From contig JAFQTT010000007.1 of the NCBI GenBank assembly GCA_017408885.1, positions 1-64,000 on the forward strand: 64,000 bases of DNA. The letters run 5' to 3'. This document shows, piece after piece, positions 6,697-15,805 of the stretch. Position 1 is the stretch's first letter, and each line of letters begins with the position of its first letter. Source of the DNA: Methanocorpusculum sp. (GTDB lineage: Archaea > Halobacteriota > Methanomicrobia > Methanomicrobiales > Methanocorpusculaceae). The position numbers were made by a program, and so were the translations under genes. The notes below the pieces were generated by a model, which saw only the letters and a program-made list of their open reading frames with translations, did no database searches and was not told the origin of the DNA.

Positions 6697-8496
6697 TCAG
6701 ATAAAGAATATGAAGACTACAATCGTTGCGGCAAGCATAATGATTGAGTGTTTCAGACCACAGAGAATGCTGTTTCCGGAAAGCTGTCCGGCCATAATTC
6801 CTGAGAAGAAGGCAAGAATCATTCCGATGTGGAACATATCTCCTTTGTTTTGAGTAAGGTCAAAGGTCACACCCATTCCTTCGAAACTTGCAATGAATGC
6901 TACATTCATCTGGTACGCACAGAAGAGATAGATACCAAATGACAGGTAGATGATTGCGAGGTATACGAATGAGACATTGAACCGCTTACTCTTCATCTTG
7001 ATGTAGTGCTCTAAGTCAGCGATTGCAATTGTTAAAATTTCGCGGATGTAGTCAGTTACTTCACTTGCCTTGACGAGAAGCGAGATTGCACGCTTGACAG
7101 TTACAAGACCAATACGTTCTTCCATTCTGACAAGAGCATTTGACAGGTGAGCACCATGCTGTAATTCACGAGCAACTACTTTGACTTCGGACGAGAGAAT
7201 GCCGGTCTTAGAACTTGAAATCATCGCAATTGAACTCTGCAAAGTCATTCCAATATCTCTCATGTCCGCAATTTCGCGGAGGAATTCAGGCATCTGTTTT
7301 TCTACATTGTTTACGTAATGTCTGCGAATTTCATATGCCGCCATTAATGGAATCATGGCGGCGATGAGCAGCAGACAGACGAATACTTCCATGGTATAGG
7401 ACGGGAAGATTTTGCCTATAACACCTGTTATCCAGAGGAAGAGAACGCCTACTGCAAAGATTCCGCTAAACACTGCAGGGACAGCGTAGTCTGAGATGAA
7501 GAATTTTATCGGATGACGGATGATGTTTACAAGACGCAGGACTTTCTTTCTTGCGTTGACCTGTTTTAAGAACTCGGCGTCAGCTGAGGTCTGTGTGTTT
7601 TCCGCAAGCAGGCCGGCACCGAACTCATTATCCCGAATCTCTCTTCTTGAGATTCCAAGGTTGTCTGGCGGAAGCAGGATGTAGAGTACTGCAATTAATG
7701 CAATTGCACCAAGCGGTAAGCCAATGTATAACAGCGGCATCATGTTTCCAATAGAGTTGGTACCAGACAGATTCTGGGCGACAAGCATGATGATAATCGC
7801 AATCGGTCCTGCAACGAATGCAGTGACGTAGATTTCTGCAATCATCTCTAAGAACTGCAGGAGTGATTCCATCTGCTGACGGGAAAGTTCACGGTAACTT
7901 TCTGCTTTTGCGTTGAAGAAGTTGGTTAAGTTTCCTCCGCTTCTGTATACTAATGCTAAATCGTTTAAGAGTTCGCGGAAGTTTTCAGACGGTGTTACTT
8001 TGACTGTGTTTTCGATTGCTGTAAGTAAGTCTTCTCCAAAGAGTTCTACATCACGGACAATGAGACCACACTCCCTCGAGACCTCTCCGTAGAGGTCTGC
8101 TGCGTCATACACGTTTCTGAAAATCGTGTAGAGAGTAACAGTCGATGACAGTGCCTGCATGTAGGTGATTGCATACGGCAGATCCTGTTCGATTTTGTTT
8201 TTTCTGCCTGAGGCTTCGAGTGATGGGTAGTAGTAGAAGCAGACAAAGATTCCGGCAGGGATAAAGATGACTGCGGCGGCGATGATTAGCCAGAGCGGTA
8301 TACCTATTGGTAAGTTGATGTTGAATACTGTAAGACATACTCCAACCAAGAGGACTAAAAGTCCTGAGAGGAGTGTCATCAGTATGGTCAGCATCATGTA
8401 CTGATCCGGGGCAATTGCTATATGGGCAGACCTTAAGTCATGTTCAATCTTCGAATTGTTGAAGATACTGTCCATGAATGATTTCTTTTCTGCCAT
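6697..8496 (-). CDS. Type IV pilus/archaellum-type membrane platform protein (TadC/ArlJ family)
   Basis: Protein of 599 residues with about eight predicted membrane segments arranged as two T2SS-F-like halves, the usual architecture of archaeal ArlJ/PilC-type platform proteins. A cytoplasmic helical region precedes each membrane cluster (QDLPYAITYMQALSS and KQMPEFLREIADMRD), where family members contact the assembly ATPase. Its start overlaps the ATPase stop by one base (TGATG). It anchors the machine in the membrane and couples ATP hydrolysis to pilin insertion. No prepilin peptidase gene is present in the window, so that enzyme must be encoded elsewhere. Confidence 0.93.
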   Translation of the reverse strand: MAEKKSFMDSIFNNSKIEHDLRSAHIAIAPDQYMMLTILMTLLSGLLVLLVGVCLTVFNINLPIGIPLWLIIAAAVIFIPAGIFVCFYYYPSLEASGRKNKIEQDLPYAITYMQALSSTVTLYTIFRNVYDAADLYGEVSRECGLIVRDVELFGEDLLTAIENTVKVTPSENFRELLNDLALVYRSGGNLTNFFNAKAESYRELSRQQMESLLQFLEMIAEIYVTAFVAGPIAIIIMLVAQNLSGTNSIGNMMPLLYIGLPLGAIALIAVLYILLPPDNLGISRREIRDNEFGAGLLAENTQTSADAEFLKQVNARKKVLRLVNIIRHPIKFFISDYAVPAVFSGIFAVGVLFLWITGVIGKIFPSYTMEVFVCLLLIAAMIPLMAAYEIRRHYVNNVEKQMPEFLREIADMRDIGMTLQSSIAMISSSKTGILSSEVKVVARELQHGAHLSNALVRMEERIGLVTVKRAISLLVKASEVTDYIREILTIAIADLEHYIKMKSKRFNVSFVYLAIIYLSFGIYLFCAYQMNVAFIASFEGMGVTFDLTQNKGDMFHIGMILAFFSGIMAGQLSGNSILCGLKHSIIMLAATIVVFIFFI

Positions 8497-10154
8497 CAGT
8501 TCTCCCGTTCTTTCATGCGTGTTTCGATGATTGCCCGGTCAACTTCAGAAACACTGGTTTTACCTGAGTTTGCCATGTTTTCCAGGGCAATACGTCTGGT
8601 TTCGAGACGCTCTGCAAGTTCATCGTCTGTCCAGTTGTTCTGATATGCGATGTTGTCAAAGACAGCAGAACGGGTGTAGACTTTGTCGAACTTATCGGTT
8701 TTGTTGTTCCAGACAAAGAGCGGTTTCCATGATACTTTGTCCTCTTCGACGATGAGTTCATTTAAGGAAAGACATCTGCGGAAGCCTTTTCCGTCTCCAT
8801 AGAGTAAGCTTTGGACAAGGACTAAGTTTAACGCTCCAAACATGGCAACCGGGACATTAATCGGGTCGTTGATGAGACGATTGATGGCTTCTTTGACGTT
8901 TCCTGCGTGGAGTGTCGAGTACGTGGTGTGTCCTGTGTTCATTGCCTGGAAGAGTGTCTGTGCCTCTTCTCCTCGAACTTCTCCGACAATGATGTACTCC
9001 GGTCTCTGACGAAGAGCTGCCTTTAAGAGGGTGAACATGCTGATGTTTCCCTGAGCGCCTTGAGAACCAAGGCTTTCTCTGGTTTTCATCGCGAGCCAGT
9101 TGGAATGAGGGAGCTGAATTTCTCTAGTGTCTTCGATTGAGACAATCTTGGCAACGGACGGGATGAAGAAGGATGCCGCGTTCATTGTGGAGGTTTTACC
9201 GGATGCAGTTCCGCCCGCTATAATCATGCTCTTATTGTTTTCAACTGCAAGCCAGAGGTGAGCCATGAGTTCTGCGCTGTAGGTGTTTGAACCTACAAGG
9301 TCAGCAGGTGTCATAGGGTCAGCTTTGAATTTACGGATTGTAAATGAACTTCCCTTTGCTGATACGATGTCAGAGTATGTAATCTGAGCACGGCTTCCTT
9401 CCGGCAAGGCGGCATCGATTAACGGGGTCGTGAGTGATATCTGTTTGTCTGCTTTCTGGGCGAGTTTTAATACATACTTGTTGAGCTCGTTTGCATCGAA
9501 TACGATATCAGTCTGGACATTGGCAAATCTTCTGTGGTAGAGGAAGAGCGGGATGTTTGCTCCGTTGCAGGTGATATCTTCGATTCTTTCGTCATGGAGG
9601 AGTGCGTCAAGTCTGCCGTAACCCATGGTATTACGGTTTAAGTAGTAGAGCAGAGTGTCACGTCTCTCAGGAGTGATTTTCGGGTCGTATCCAGTGATGA
9701 TTTCACGAACAACTTCGCGGTCGAGTTCAAATTCTCCGCGTTTTCTGACTTCATCATATACGAGTACAGTTTTTAACTGTTCGTAGGATTCCTCGAGGAC
9801 GACTAATTCCTTCTCGGTGAGTTTTGGCTCTACCATCTGGTAGTGTACGTGTCCGTATTCGTCGCGGTAGAGGTTTGCGTACGCATACGGAGGAGTGAGC
9901 CAGTATCGGTCGACCACTTCAAACTCGGTTTCGAATGGTGGAAGTTCTAAGACCTGCGGCGGTTCTTCGAAGACTGGTTTTTCTCCCATGAGAAGTGAGA
10001 GCAGGCTCTTTTTAGGTTCATTACCGTCAGTTTCTTTCTTTGCGAAGAGAGAGGAGAGAGTTTTCTTCTCTTTTGGTTCGGTTTCGTTAGTTTCTTTCTT
10101 CGCGAAGAGGGAGGAGAAGGTTTTCTTCTCTTTTGGTTTGTCTGTGTCCGGCAT
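8496..10154 (-). CDS. Type II/IV secretion-system ATPase for pilus assembly
   Basis: Protein of 552 residues. The C-terminal half has Walker A GGTASGKT (about 314-321), IVSIEDTREIQLPH and the VGEVRGEEAQTLFQAMNTGH Walker B/His-box region, diagnostic for VirB11/PilB/ArlI hexameric ATPases. The N-terminal 60 residues are unusual: the stretch KKTFSSLFAKKET occurs twice, with a degenerate third copy ending in KKSLLSLLMGEK, making a basic, amphipathic tail with direct DNA repeats. ATG 10154 is chosen because it overlaps the upstream stop as TGATG; an upstream in-frame ATG at 10199 lies inside the previous gene. It powers pilin polymerisation with the TadC-like partner. Confidence 0.93.
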   Translation of the reverse strand: MPDTDKPKEKKTFSSLFAKKETNETEPKEKKTLSSLFAKKETDGNEPKKSLLSLLMGEKPVFEEPPQVLELPPFETEFEVVDRYWLTPPYAYANLYRDEYGHVHYQMVEPKLTEKELVVLEESYEQLKTVLVYDEVRKRGEFELDREVVREIITGYDPKITPERRDTLLYYLNRNTMGYGRLDALLHDERIEDITCNGANIPLFLYHRRFANVQTDIVFDANELNKYVLKLAQKADKQISLTTPLIDAALPEGSRAQITYSDIVSAKGSSFTIRKFKADPMTPADLVGSNTYSAELMAHLWLAVENNKSMIIAGGTASGKTSTMNAASFFIPSVAKIVSIEDTREIQLPHSNWLAMKTRESLGSQGAQGNISMFTLLKAALRQRPEYIIVGEVRGEEAQTLFQAMNTGHTTYSTLHAGNVKEAINRLINDPINVPVAMFGALNLVLVQSLLYGDGKGFRRCLSLNELIVEEDKVSWKPLFVWNNKTDKFDKVYTRSAVFDNIAYQNNWTDDELAERLETRRIALENMANSGKTSVSEVDRAIIETRMKEREN

Positions 10155-11590
10155 CAGATGCCTCCTTCGTAGGTTACTTCGTTTAAGTTGTCTGAACACT
10201 GAACAGTGATATCAACGTTGGCGTTTCTGACATAGAGACCAACAGCATATTTTCCTGGCGGATAGACAGGGCTTGTCTGAGATGAATCAGCAAGATTTTC
10301 TCCCTGCCATCCAAATGTGTCGAGGAGTACAGGCTCTCCGGATGACATGTCATAGACTGCAATTTCTGCCGCGGAGTATGGTGTCATTCCTGTGAAATCG
10401 ATTGTAACAGTTTCATTACCCATACCTGTACCCATCATACCCATACCACTGCCTTCTGATTCTCCTGTGACGATTGATTCAACGCCTACAAGTCCGCTAA
10501 CAGTCGGAGTTACAGTATATGAGAGACGCCAGAGAGAGCCGGGCAGGATTCCATCTTTAGATGGTGTTGCAGTTGGTGTCGGGTTGACGTTTAATGTGTG
10601 TTCATAGAATTTCCATGATGCAGAGGAGTTCCATTTGATGTTGGTATCATACCACTGTCCTTTATAGAACTCGGACATCTCTTTCTTCCAGGTGTTCCAG
10701 GAAATGTCCGGGGTGTATTCGAGGTCAGGAATTCCAAATACTTCTGCGGTTGGAAGGCTTGGACCTGCAGATTCCTTGAATGCTTTTCCGTTCCAGAAAT
10801 TTGGAGCTTCGATGATTTCCGGTTCTTCGATGAAGTAGGCAACATCAGGATATCCGAGTTTTGCGGTGTCTGCAACCCAGATAACTTCGAGTGTTTTGTT
10901 TACTGAGTTTTTGGATACAGTGTAAACAGATCCATTTGCATTACTGTCTCCAGGGACTGCGAGAGCTGCGGCTGCCGGGACATAGATTCCTCCAAAGTTG
11001 TTTGCAGAATAGCTTAAGACTGCTGCCGAGTATCCCATTTTGTCGATTACTGTAGCAGCTAAGATTGAGAGATCTTTTGAGTCTCCGGTCTGTTCTGCTA
11101 AGGTGACGGTTGGTGTTCTCGGATATGAGTTTGCATGTCCTGAGGTTTTGTCAGGTAAGTATGCTAAGCTCTGTACAAAGGATACTACAAAGTCAACTGT
11201 CTCACGGTCTGAGAGACCTTTCTGGTTTGCAAGCCGTTTTAAGTTGCCGGCAAGTATGGATACTGTACCTTCATCATCATCAATAATGTAGCCGGATAAC
11301 TTTGTGCCTCCAATAGGATTGTTGGAGTTTTTGTAGGCTGATTTTGAGATGTAGAGTTCGGTCTGGTATTTTTCTCCGTTGTAGGTCCATGAATAGACTT
11401 TGTATCCCCACGGGCCTTGTTCTTCATCTCCCGGGACGAGTTCATTTCCATTGATGAGTTCTGATATTCCAGCGATTATTCCAGGGGCTGCAAAGTGGAC
11501 TACCAATACTCCAATAAGGATTACCATTACAGCAATCATGACACCAACAAGGATTTTGAAGGTGTTTTTGTTGAGTTTCATTTCAGCCAT
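10154..11590 (-). CDS. Membrane-anchored transglutaminase-like protein lacking catalytic residues
   Basis: Protein of 478 residues with one N-terminal membrane helix (about 12-41), so most of it faces outside. Residues 125-195 (SDRETVDFVVSFVQSLAYLP to GDSKDLSILAATVIDKMGYS) have the outline of a transglutaminase/protease-like domain, but the nucleophile position in the usual GxCxD motif is Ser171, and the expected later His-Trp-Val segment reads GGIYVPAAAA. It is therefore probably not a classical thiol enzyme. A Ser/Thr/Pro-rich and beta-rich region follows. GGAGGG sits just upstream of the ATG. Placed between the surface protein and the pilus ATPase, it may be an assembly or scaffold component. 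Confidence 0.7.
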   Translation of the reverse strand: MAEMKLNKNTFKILVGVMIAVMVILIGVLVVHFAAPGIIAGISELINGNELVPGDEEQGPWGYKVYSWTYNGEKYQTELYISKSAYKNSNNPIGGTKLSGYIIDDDEGTVSILAGNLKRLANQKGLSDRETVDFVVSFVQSLAYLPDKTSGHANSYPRTPTVTLAEQTGDSKDLSILAATVIDKMGYSAAVLSYSANNFGGIYVPAAAALAVPGDSNANGSVYTVSKNSVNKTLEVIWVADTAKLGYPDVAYFIEEPEIIEAPNFWNGKAFKESAGPSLPTAEVFGIPDLEYTPDISWNTWKKEMSEFYKGQWYDTNIKWNSSASWKFYEHTLNVNPTPTATPSKDGILPGSLWRLSYTVTPTVSGLVGVESIVTGESEGSGMGMMGTGMGNETVTIDFTGMTPYSAAEIAVYDMSSGEPVLLDTFGWQGENLADSSQTSPVYPPGKYAVGLYVRNANVDITVQCSDNLNEVTYEGGI

Positions 11591-13621
11591 TTACTCCCTC
11601 CGAAGGATGAATGCAAGTCCAAGTGCAAGCGGGGCAAGGATGAATCCAGGTGACTCCGGAGCTTCCGGTTCGATTGGTTCGATGTATTCCATGACCGGCG
11701 GAATGGAATCGAGTTCCTCATGTGGTTCTTCTAACGGGTCGGATGGTACGTTAAGTGTGGATGAATCTGCTTCAACACCTTCTCCGCCTACTGTGAAGGT
11801 GATGGATTCTTCAAATCCGGTGTCGATGTTGGTGACAGTTGCCTGATATGTTCCCTCAAACCATGTTGATGTGTCAATTTCATCGAACTCGTAGGTTCTC
11901 TCACCGTAATATGGAATGATGTTCTGCGGGACAACGCGAGATACAATCTGTAATTTCATTGCGGAGTTTTCTTCGGCTAAGTCGAAGTCAATGCGATTTA
12001 CTTTGAGAGAGAATGTGTTTTTGACTTCGGTTCCGTCTGCTGTAATGCCTTCTCCAGCATAGTTGGTTGTTCCTTTGATTTTGAGAGGGTCTCCGATTTC
12101 AAGGTGTTCTACCTGATCTACGGTAAGTCTTGGAGATTCGATTGTGATATCTGTGATTACACAAAGGTCATCACATCTGACGTTGTTGATTAATGTCTCT
12201 AATGCTTCGGCACAGTTGCTGCTCGGGCGTCCTTCTAAGGATGCGGATTCTCCGAAGTTAGTTGTAAGTGATGAGAAGTATCCATTTTCGCTGTTAGGGA
12301 TTACATCGAATTCACCATTGAATCCCGGATGCTGGTAAACAAGGTAGTAGTTTCCAGCGGCCATGTCTTTTGAGAAGAAACGGTCATAGGAGAATCCATA
12401 AAGTCCCTGAGGAGCGGATTTTCCAGGCTCCTGGTCTTCGGTGTAGAGCGGGAAGTTTTCAGAGATTCCGGTTTCGAGGAAGTTTGGTCCGATGATGTAC
12501 CAGCGAACGGCATCCGGACTGCCTCTTGCAGACCAGAATGAGTAAACTGGGTCACCCTGTGTGAATCTTCCGCCGTTTTCTTCGGCAAATTTGACGTGGA
12601 TGCTTGGATGGCTTAAGTAGAGTTCAGTACTTCCAGGAGTTATTCCTGTGTTTAATGCTGAGAGCTGACCATTCGTGTTGATTACAGCATAGATTGTGTA
12701 AGTTCCGGGTTCGAATATGCCGGTATCTTTCCAGGTGTATTGCCAGGTGTGTTTTTCTGCGTCATAGTTTGCAGAGGTGAATGTTGATGCATCTCCATCA
12801 ACTACTGCTGTTTTGTAATCCAGACTTACACCGTTTGCATTAAGGTTCATTCCGGTTACGTAGAGATAAACTCCATCAATTGGTGTGGTGCTTGATTCAG
12901 CATTTTCAATAGATCCGGAAAGGATGAGTTCATCTCCTGATGCAAATATGCCTGCGGCGGCATCAGACGGAAGTTCGTTGAATACAACTTTTACCGACTG
13001 CTTCTGTGCCCCGACTGTGATGGTAAGTGATGCATATTCGTCAGAGTTGTCATCATCTGCGATAATTGTGTATCTTCCGGTCTGTAACGGAGTAAAAGAA
13101 ATGGTCGTTTCAGGATTTTTCTCCTTTCTGGTCATATTATAACTATCAAGAAGAATTTCACCACTATCCAGTTTCACTGTATATGTTGCCCCTGGCTTTC
13201 CTTTTAGAGTAAGAGTGACTGGTTCATTCATAACAACAGAACCACTATCCCTTGTTAATTCAACAGGACACTCTGACGGAGAGACAACAACACAATACAT
13301 TCCGGTGTTTACATCATTTGGAGAAAATTTTGCAGGGACATATTTCTGATTAAGTTTTGTCAGAGTGGTTGGGATATTTACTGAAGGGCCAATATCAAAA
13401 CTCTCCTGGAAACTTGGCTCTGAACCGTCATACCACGCCATGTGAGTATACCCGCCAACAGCAAATGCAGTAAAGTTCAATCCCTCCTCTCCAACAAGGA
13501 CATAGTCTTCATTTTGAATATCTTTTCCGTCTGCGGTACCAGCAGCCGATACGGCCGGAGAGATAATTCCCGCCACTAAAATTGCGGCGATTACGAGTAA
13601 TACAATGTTTTTGTTTCGCAT
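11591..13621 (-). CDS. DUF3821 surface protein with PGF-type C-terminal sorting signal
   Basis: Protein of 676 residues. It has an N-terminal signal peptide (NIVLLVIAAILVAGIISPAV), the DUF3821-type segment VGEEGLNFTAFAVGG with MAWYDGS, several Ig-like beta domains, an acidic Pro-rich stalk (EPIEPEAPE), and a C-terminus of SPGF, a hydrophobic stretch and RRE. This matches archaeosortase-processed, lipid-anchored surface proteins of Methanomicrobiales. It may be a major cell-envelope or adhesin component exported next to the pili. The stop abuts the next start directly. Two strong hairpins separate it from the upstream pilin genes, so it may be expressed differently from them. Confidence 0.85.
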   Translation of the reverse strand: MRNKNIVLLVIAAILVAGIISPAVSAAGTADGKDIQNEDYVLVGEEGLNFTAFAVGGYTHMAWYDGSEPSFQESFDIGPSVNIPTTLTKLNQKYVPAKFSPNDVNTGMYCVVVSPSECPVELTRDSGSVVMNEPVTLTLKGKPGATYTVKLDSGEILLDSYNMTRKEKNPETTISFTPLQTGRYTIIADDDNSDEYASLTITVGAQKQSVKVVFNELPSDAAAGIFASGDELILSGSIENAESSTTPIDGVYLYVTGMNLNANGVSLDYKTAVVDGDASTFTSANYDAEKHTWQYTWKDTGIFEPGTYTIYAVINTNGQLSALNTGITPGSTELYLSHPSIHVKFAEENGGRFTQGDPVYSFWSARGSPDAVRWYIIGPNFLETGISENFPLYTEDQEPGKSAPQGLYGFSYDRFFSKDMAAGNYYLVYQHPGFNGEFDVIPNSENGYFSSLTTNFGESASLEGRPSSNCAEALETLINNVRCDDLCVITDITIESPRLTVDQVEHLEIGDPLKIKGTTNYAGEGITADGTEVKNTFSLKVNRIDFDLAEENSAMKLQIVSRVVPQNIIPYYGERTYEFDEIDTSTWFEGTYQATVTNIDTGFEESITFTVGGEGVEADSSTLNVPSDPLEEPHEELDSIPPVMEYIEPIEPEAPESPGFILAPLALGLAFILRRE

Positions 13622-13665
13622 GAATGTGTTTCAAAGTTTTCGTTGTTGTTTGTTTAACATTAGAA

Positions 13666-13746
13666 ATCTCTGATAGTGTTATCCCATGAGGATAACATCA
13701 GAGATGAGTGATACACACCTCCATAATATGGAGATAGATATCACTC
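13666..13746. other. Two adjacent RNA hairpins between pilin and surface-protein genes
   Basis: The first dyad (13666-13705) pairs ATCTCTGA with TCAGAGAT and TGTTATCC with GGATAACA around a CATGA loop. The second (13706-13746) pairs GAGTGATA with TATCACTC and contains an inner CTCCATAATATGGAG palindrome. They directly follow the pilin stop codon at 13757 in the direction of transcription. No T-run follows. They may act as a processing or stability element, a partial terminator, or both. Confidence 0.7.
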
Positions 13747-13756
13747 AAATACAGAT

Positions 13757-14278
13757 TTATGAGAAATAGTCCTCTGGAATTGTAAATTCTCCTTTTGCAA
13801 GAATATTGGTTGTTCGAACCTCTGAAATTGTCCAAGTGAAGGATACACCTAAATAACCATTCATCGAATAGCTGTAAAAGTCACCAGACGTATCAATACG
13901 AATAGTGTCGCCTGTAGATACAGTTGCATCACTACCTAAACTCTCTTTACCCAGAACAAAGATATTATCTCCATCTACTACTGAGAAAGAATGTACGAAA
14001 CCAAAGTTTGAACCTCCATTTTCTTCAATAACAATCTTAATTTCAGAAAGTGCAAGTTCATCCCCTCCCTTATGTACAAAATCAAAAGAATTTATGTGGT
14101 ATTGAGACGGTAAGTCAACATGCCCGACATCCATCATAACGACAGGAGTGTTTCTTGTATCACCAACAAATCCAGTTGCAAAACCAGTAATGACGGCAGC
14201 AATAACAACAGTTACAACCAACATCAACATAATCCCAATAACTGGCGAAACCGCATCATCAGATTTTTTTACAATCAT
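13757..14278 (-). CDS. Archaeal type IV pilin
   Basis: Protein of 173 residues starting MIVKKSDDAVSPVIGIMLML, a canonical archaeal class III signal peptide plus hydrophobic pilin helix. The head carries the FVHKGGDELALSEIKIVI patch typical of archaeal pilins. Its ATG overlaps the stop of the preceding pilin (ATGA). It is the third of three pilins that open the operon and are followed by two strong hairpins; the position and gene order suggest that these three are the more abundant subunits, which is inference. Confidence 0.9.
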   Translation of the reverse strand: MIVKKSDDAVSPVIGIMLMLVVTVVIAAVITGFATGFVGDTRNTPVVMMDVGHVDLPSQYHINSFDFVHKGGDELALSEIKIVIEENGGSNFGFVHSFSVVDGDNIFVLGKESLGSDATVSTGDTIRIDTSGDFYSYSMNGYLGVSFTWTISEVRTTNILAKGEFTIPEDYFS

Positions 14279-14982
14279 TGAACAGTCACCTCGTTATCAT
14301 AGATAATAGAGTTACTCGGTGTGTGGACAATCATGACATTAACTACAGTTCCAATCTCAAGGTGGTCCATAATTCCGCCGGCATATTCGCCACTTGGACC
14401 TGAACTGTCACAGGTAATTTTTCCATTGTCAAATATCACATCCATAAATGGACTGCCAGTATTAATGTTCACTTCACCCATCCAACTACAATAAAGGAAA
14501 TCAACAGTTGCTGTCATTTTTGAACCTGGTGTTAAAATTGCATCTCCAAAGTAATGGTCAAGACCCCCATAACCAGTACCTCCAGATTCAGTTGATTTCA
14601 TATACATTGGTTGATTGCGTCCATTCACTCCATATGGGTACTGTTCACTGAATTTTGCTGCAGAATACGTACTATAATGATACTCATCACAGTAGTCATC
14701 AGTCCATGACAAACGAATTTCAAGGTCAGCAGTGTCAATTGGATCTCCAGATACATGGACAATATGAAAATCAGGACCGAACAAAGTTGAACCATAGTCT
14801 TCAAGTGCTTTGTACTTGGAATCAATTACCACATCCAAGACTGCAGTGGGAGCAGGCTCAGAATCTGTAACAAGTCCTGTTGCAAATCCAGTAATTACAG
14901 CAGCAATGATGACAGTAATTACCAGCATCAGCATAACACCAATTACTGGAGATATTGCATCATCCGATTTTTTCAACATCAT
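14275..14982 (-). CDS. Archaeal type IV pilin with enlarged head
   Basis: Protein of 235 residues with the leader LKKSDDAISPVIGVMLMLVI. The head is larger than in its neighbours and rich in Tyr, Gly and Asp, with FHIVHVSGDPIDTADLEIRL equivalent to the HKGGD patch. Start choice: ATG 14982, preceded by AGGA nine bases upstream; a TTG at 14991 is in frame but badly spaced from that site. It overlaps the next pilin by four bases. Confidence 0.88.
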   Translation of the reverse strand: MMLKKSDDAISPVIGVMLMLVITVIIAAVITGFATGLVTDSEPAPTAVLDVVIDSKYKALEDYGSTLFGPDFHIVHVSGDPIDTADLEIRLSWTDDYCDEYHYSTYSAAKFSEQYPYGVNGRNQPMYMKSTESGGTGYGGLDHYFGDAILTPGSKMTATVDFLYCSWMGEVNINTGSPFMDVIFDNGKITCDSSGPSGEYAGGIMDHLEIGTVVNVMIVHTPSNSIIYDNEVTVQ

Positions 14983-15008
14983 CGTTTTCAAATCCTTTAC
15001 TACCGTGA

Positions 15009-15455
15009 TTACTGTTTAACCAGAACTTCTTTGTTCAGAACAATGTGTTTTCCATCAACAATGACAAGAACATTAACATATTTTCCAGCCTCAATGCTGT
15101 CAACTACATCAAGATAGATTGTCTGTGTCATTCCTGGTGAGAAGTATGCAGAAATACTTGGGTCGAGGCTTCCTGTTGCAAGAAGATTTCCTTTTGCATC
15201 CTGAACCTTTACATTCGTTTCATCTGAGCGTAAGTTTTCTCCAGAGAATGAACGAAGAACAAGAGACTCATCACCGGCATAAACATCTGCATCCAGAACA
15301 GCTGCCGGAACAGGCTCTGCTTCGGTTGCTAATCCGCCAGCAAATGCCGCCACAACAGCAGCGATAACGATTGTTACAACCAGCATCAGCATAACACCAA
15401 TGACAGGCGAGACTGCGTCTTCTTCTTTCTGTTTTTTAATCTGAATTTTTCTCAT
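15009..15455 (-). CDS. Archaeal type IV pilin, first gene of the operon
   Basis: Protein of 148 residues, leader KKQKEEDAVSPVIGVMLMLV followed by a hydrophobic helix and a compact beta-rich head of about 100 residues (LRSFSGENLRSDETNVKV). As the promoter-proximal gene it is a good candidate for the main pilin. No alternative start is convincing; ATG 15455 places a short basic leader ahead of the cleavage region. About 20 bases separate it from the next pilin gene. Confidence 0.9.
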   Translation of the reverse strand: MRKIQIKKQKEEDAVSPVIGVMLMLVVTIVIAAVVAAFAGGLATEAEPVPAAVLDADVYAGDESLVLRSFSGENLRSDETNVKVQDAKGNLLATGSLDPSISAYFSPGMTQTIYLDVVDSIEAGKYVNVLVIVDGKHIVLNKEVLVKQ

Positions 15456-15805
15456 AGCGAATCACTTTGTACTAACTTTTCCCAAACCGCCAGGGGTGCT
15501 TAAAAAGCCGTGCCTGCGAATCGGACCGCAACCATCAGACGGAGTACGCTTCCGAATGTTGCTTAGAAAAGTGTCTGTTTCAGAATGTATATAAATCAGG
15601 CATCTTTATCAAAAATTAATTGATGAAAATAAAATAAACTTGATTTACAAAAAGGATTAAAAGAAATAATACGGATAGCTATCTGGTTTTAGAAACGGAA
15701 CGCGGTTTTTGGGCAGAATGGTTTTAGTCCGCTTCGTAAATGTTTGTGAAATAAAATTGATAAAAGAAAAATAAAATTTGTGAAAACGCGCATTGAAGGA
15801 GAGGA
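15456..15805 (-). promoter_or_regulatory. Promoter region of the pilus operon (350-bp gap)
   Basis: On the minus strand the sequence ATTTATATACA (15586-15596) is a good archaeal TATA box, giving a predicted start near 15565 and an untranslated leader of about 110 bases before the first pilin. The remainder, 15600-15805, is AT-rich with several further weak TATA-like runs and serves as the 3' flank of the NERD gene. No open frame here looks coding. Confidence 0.55.
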
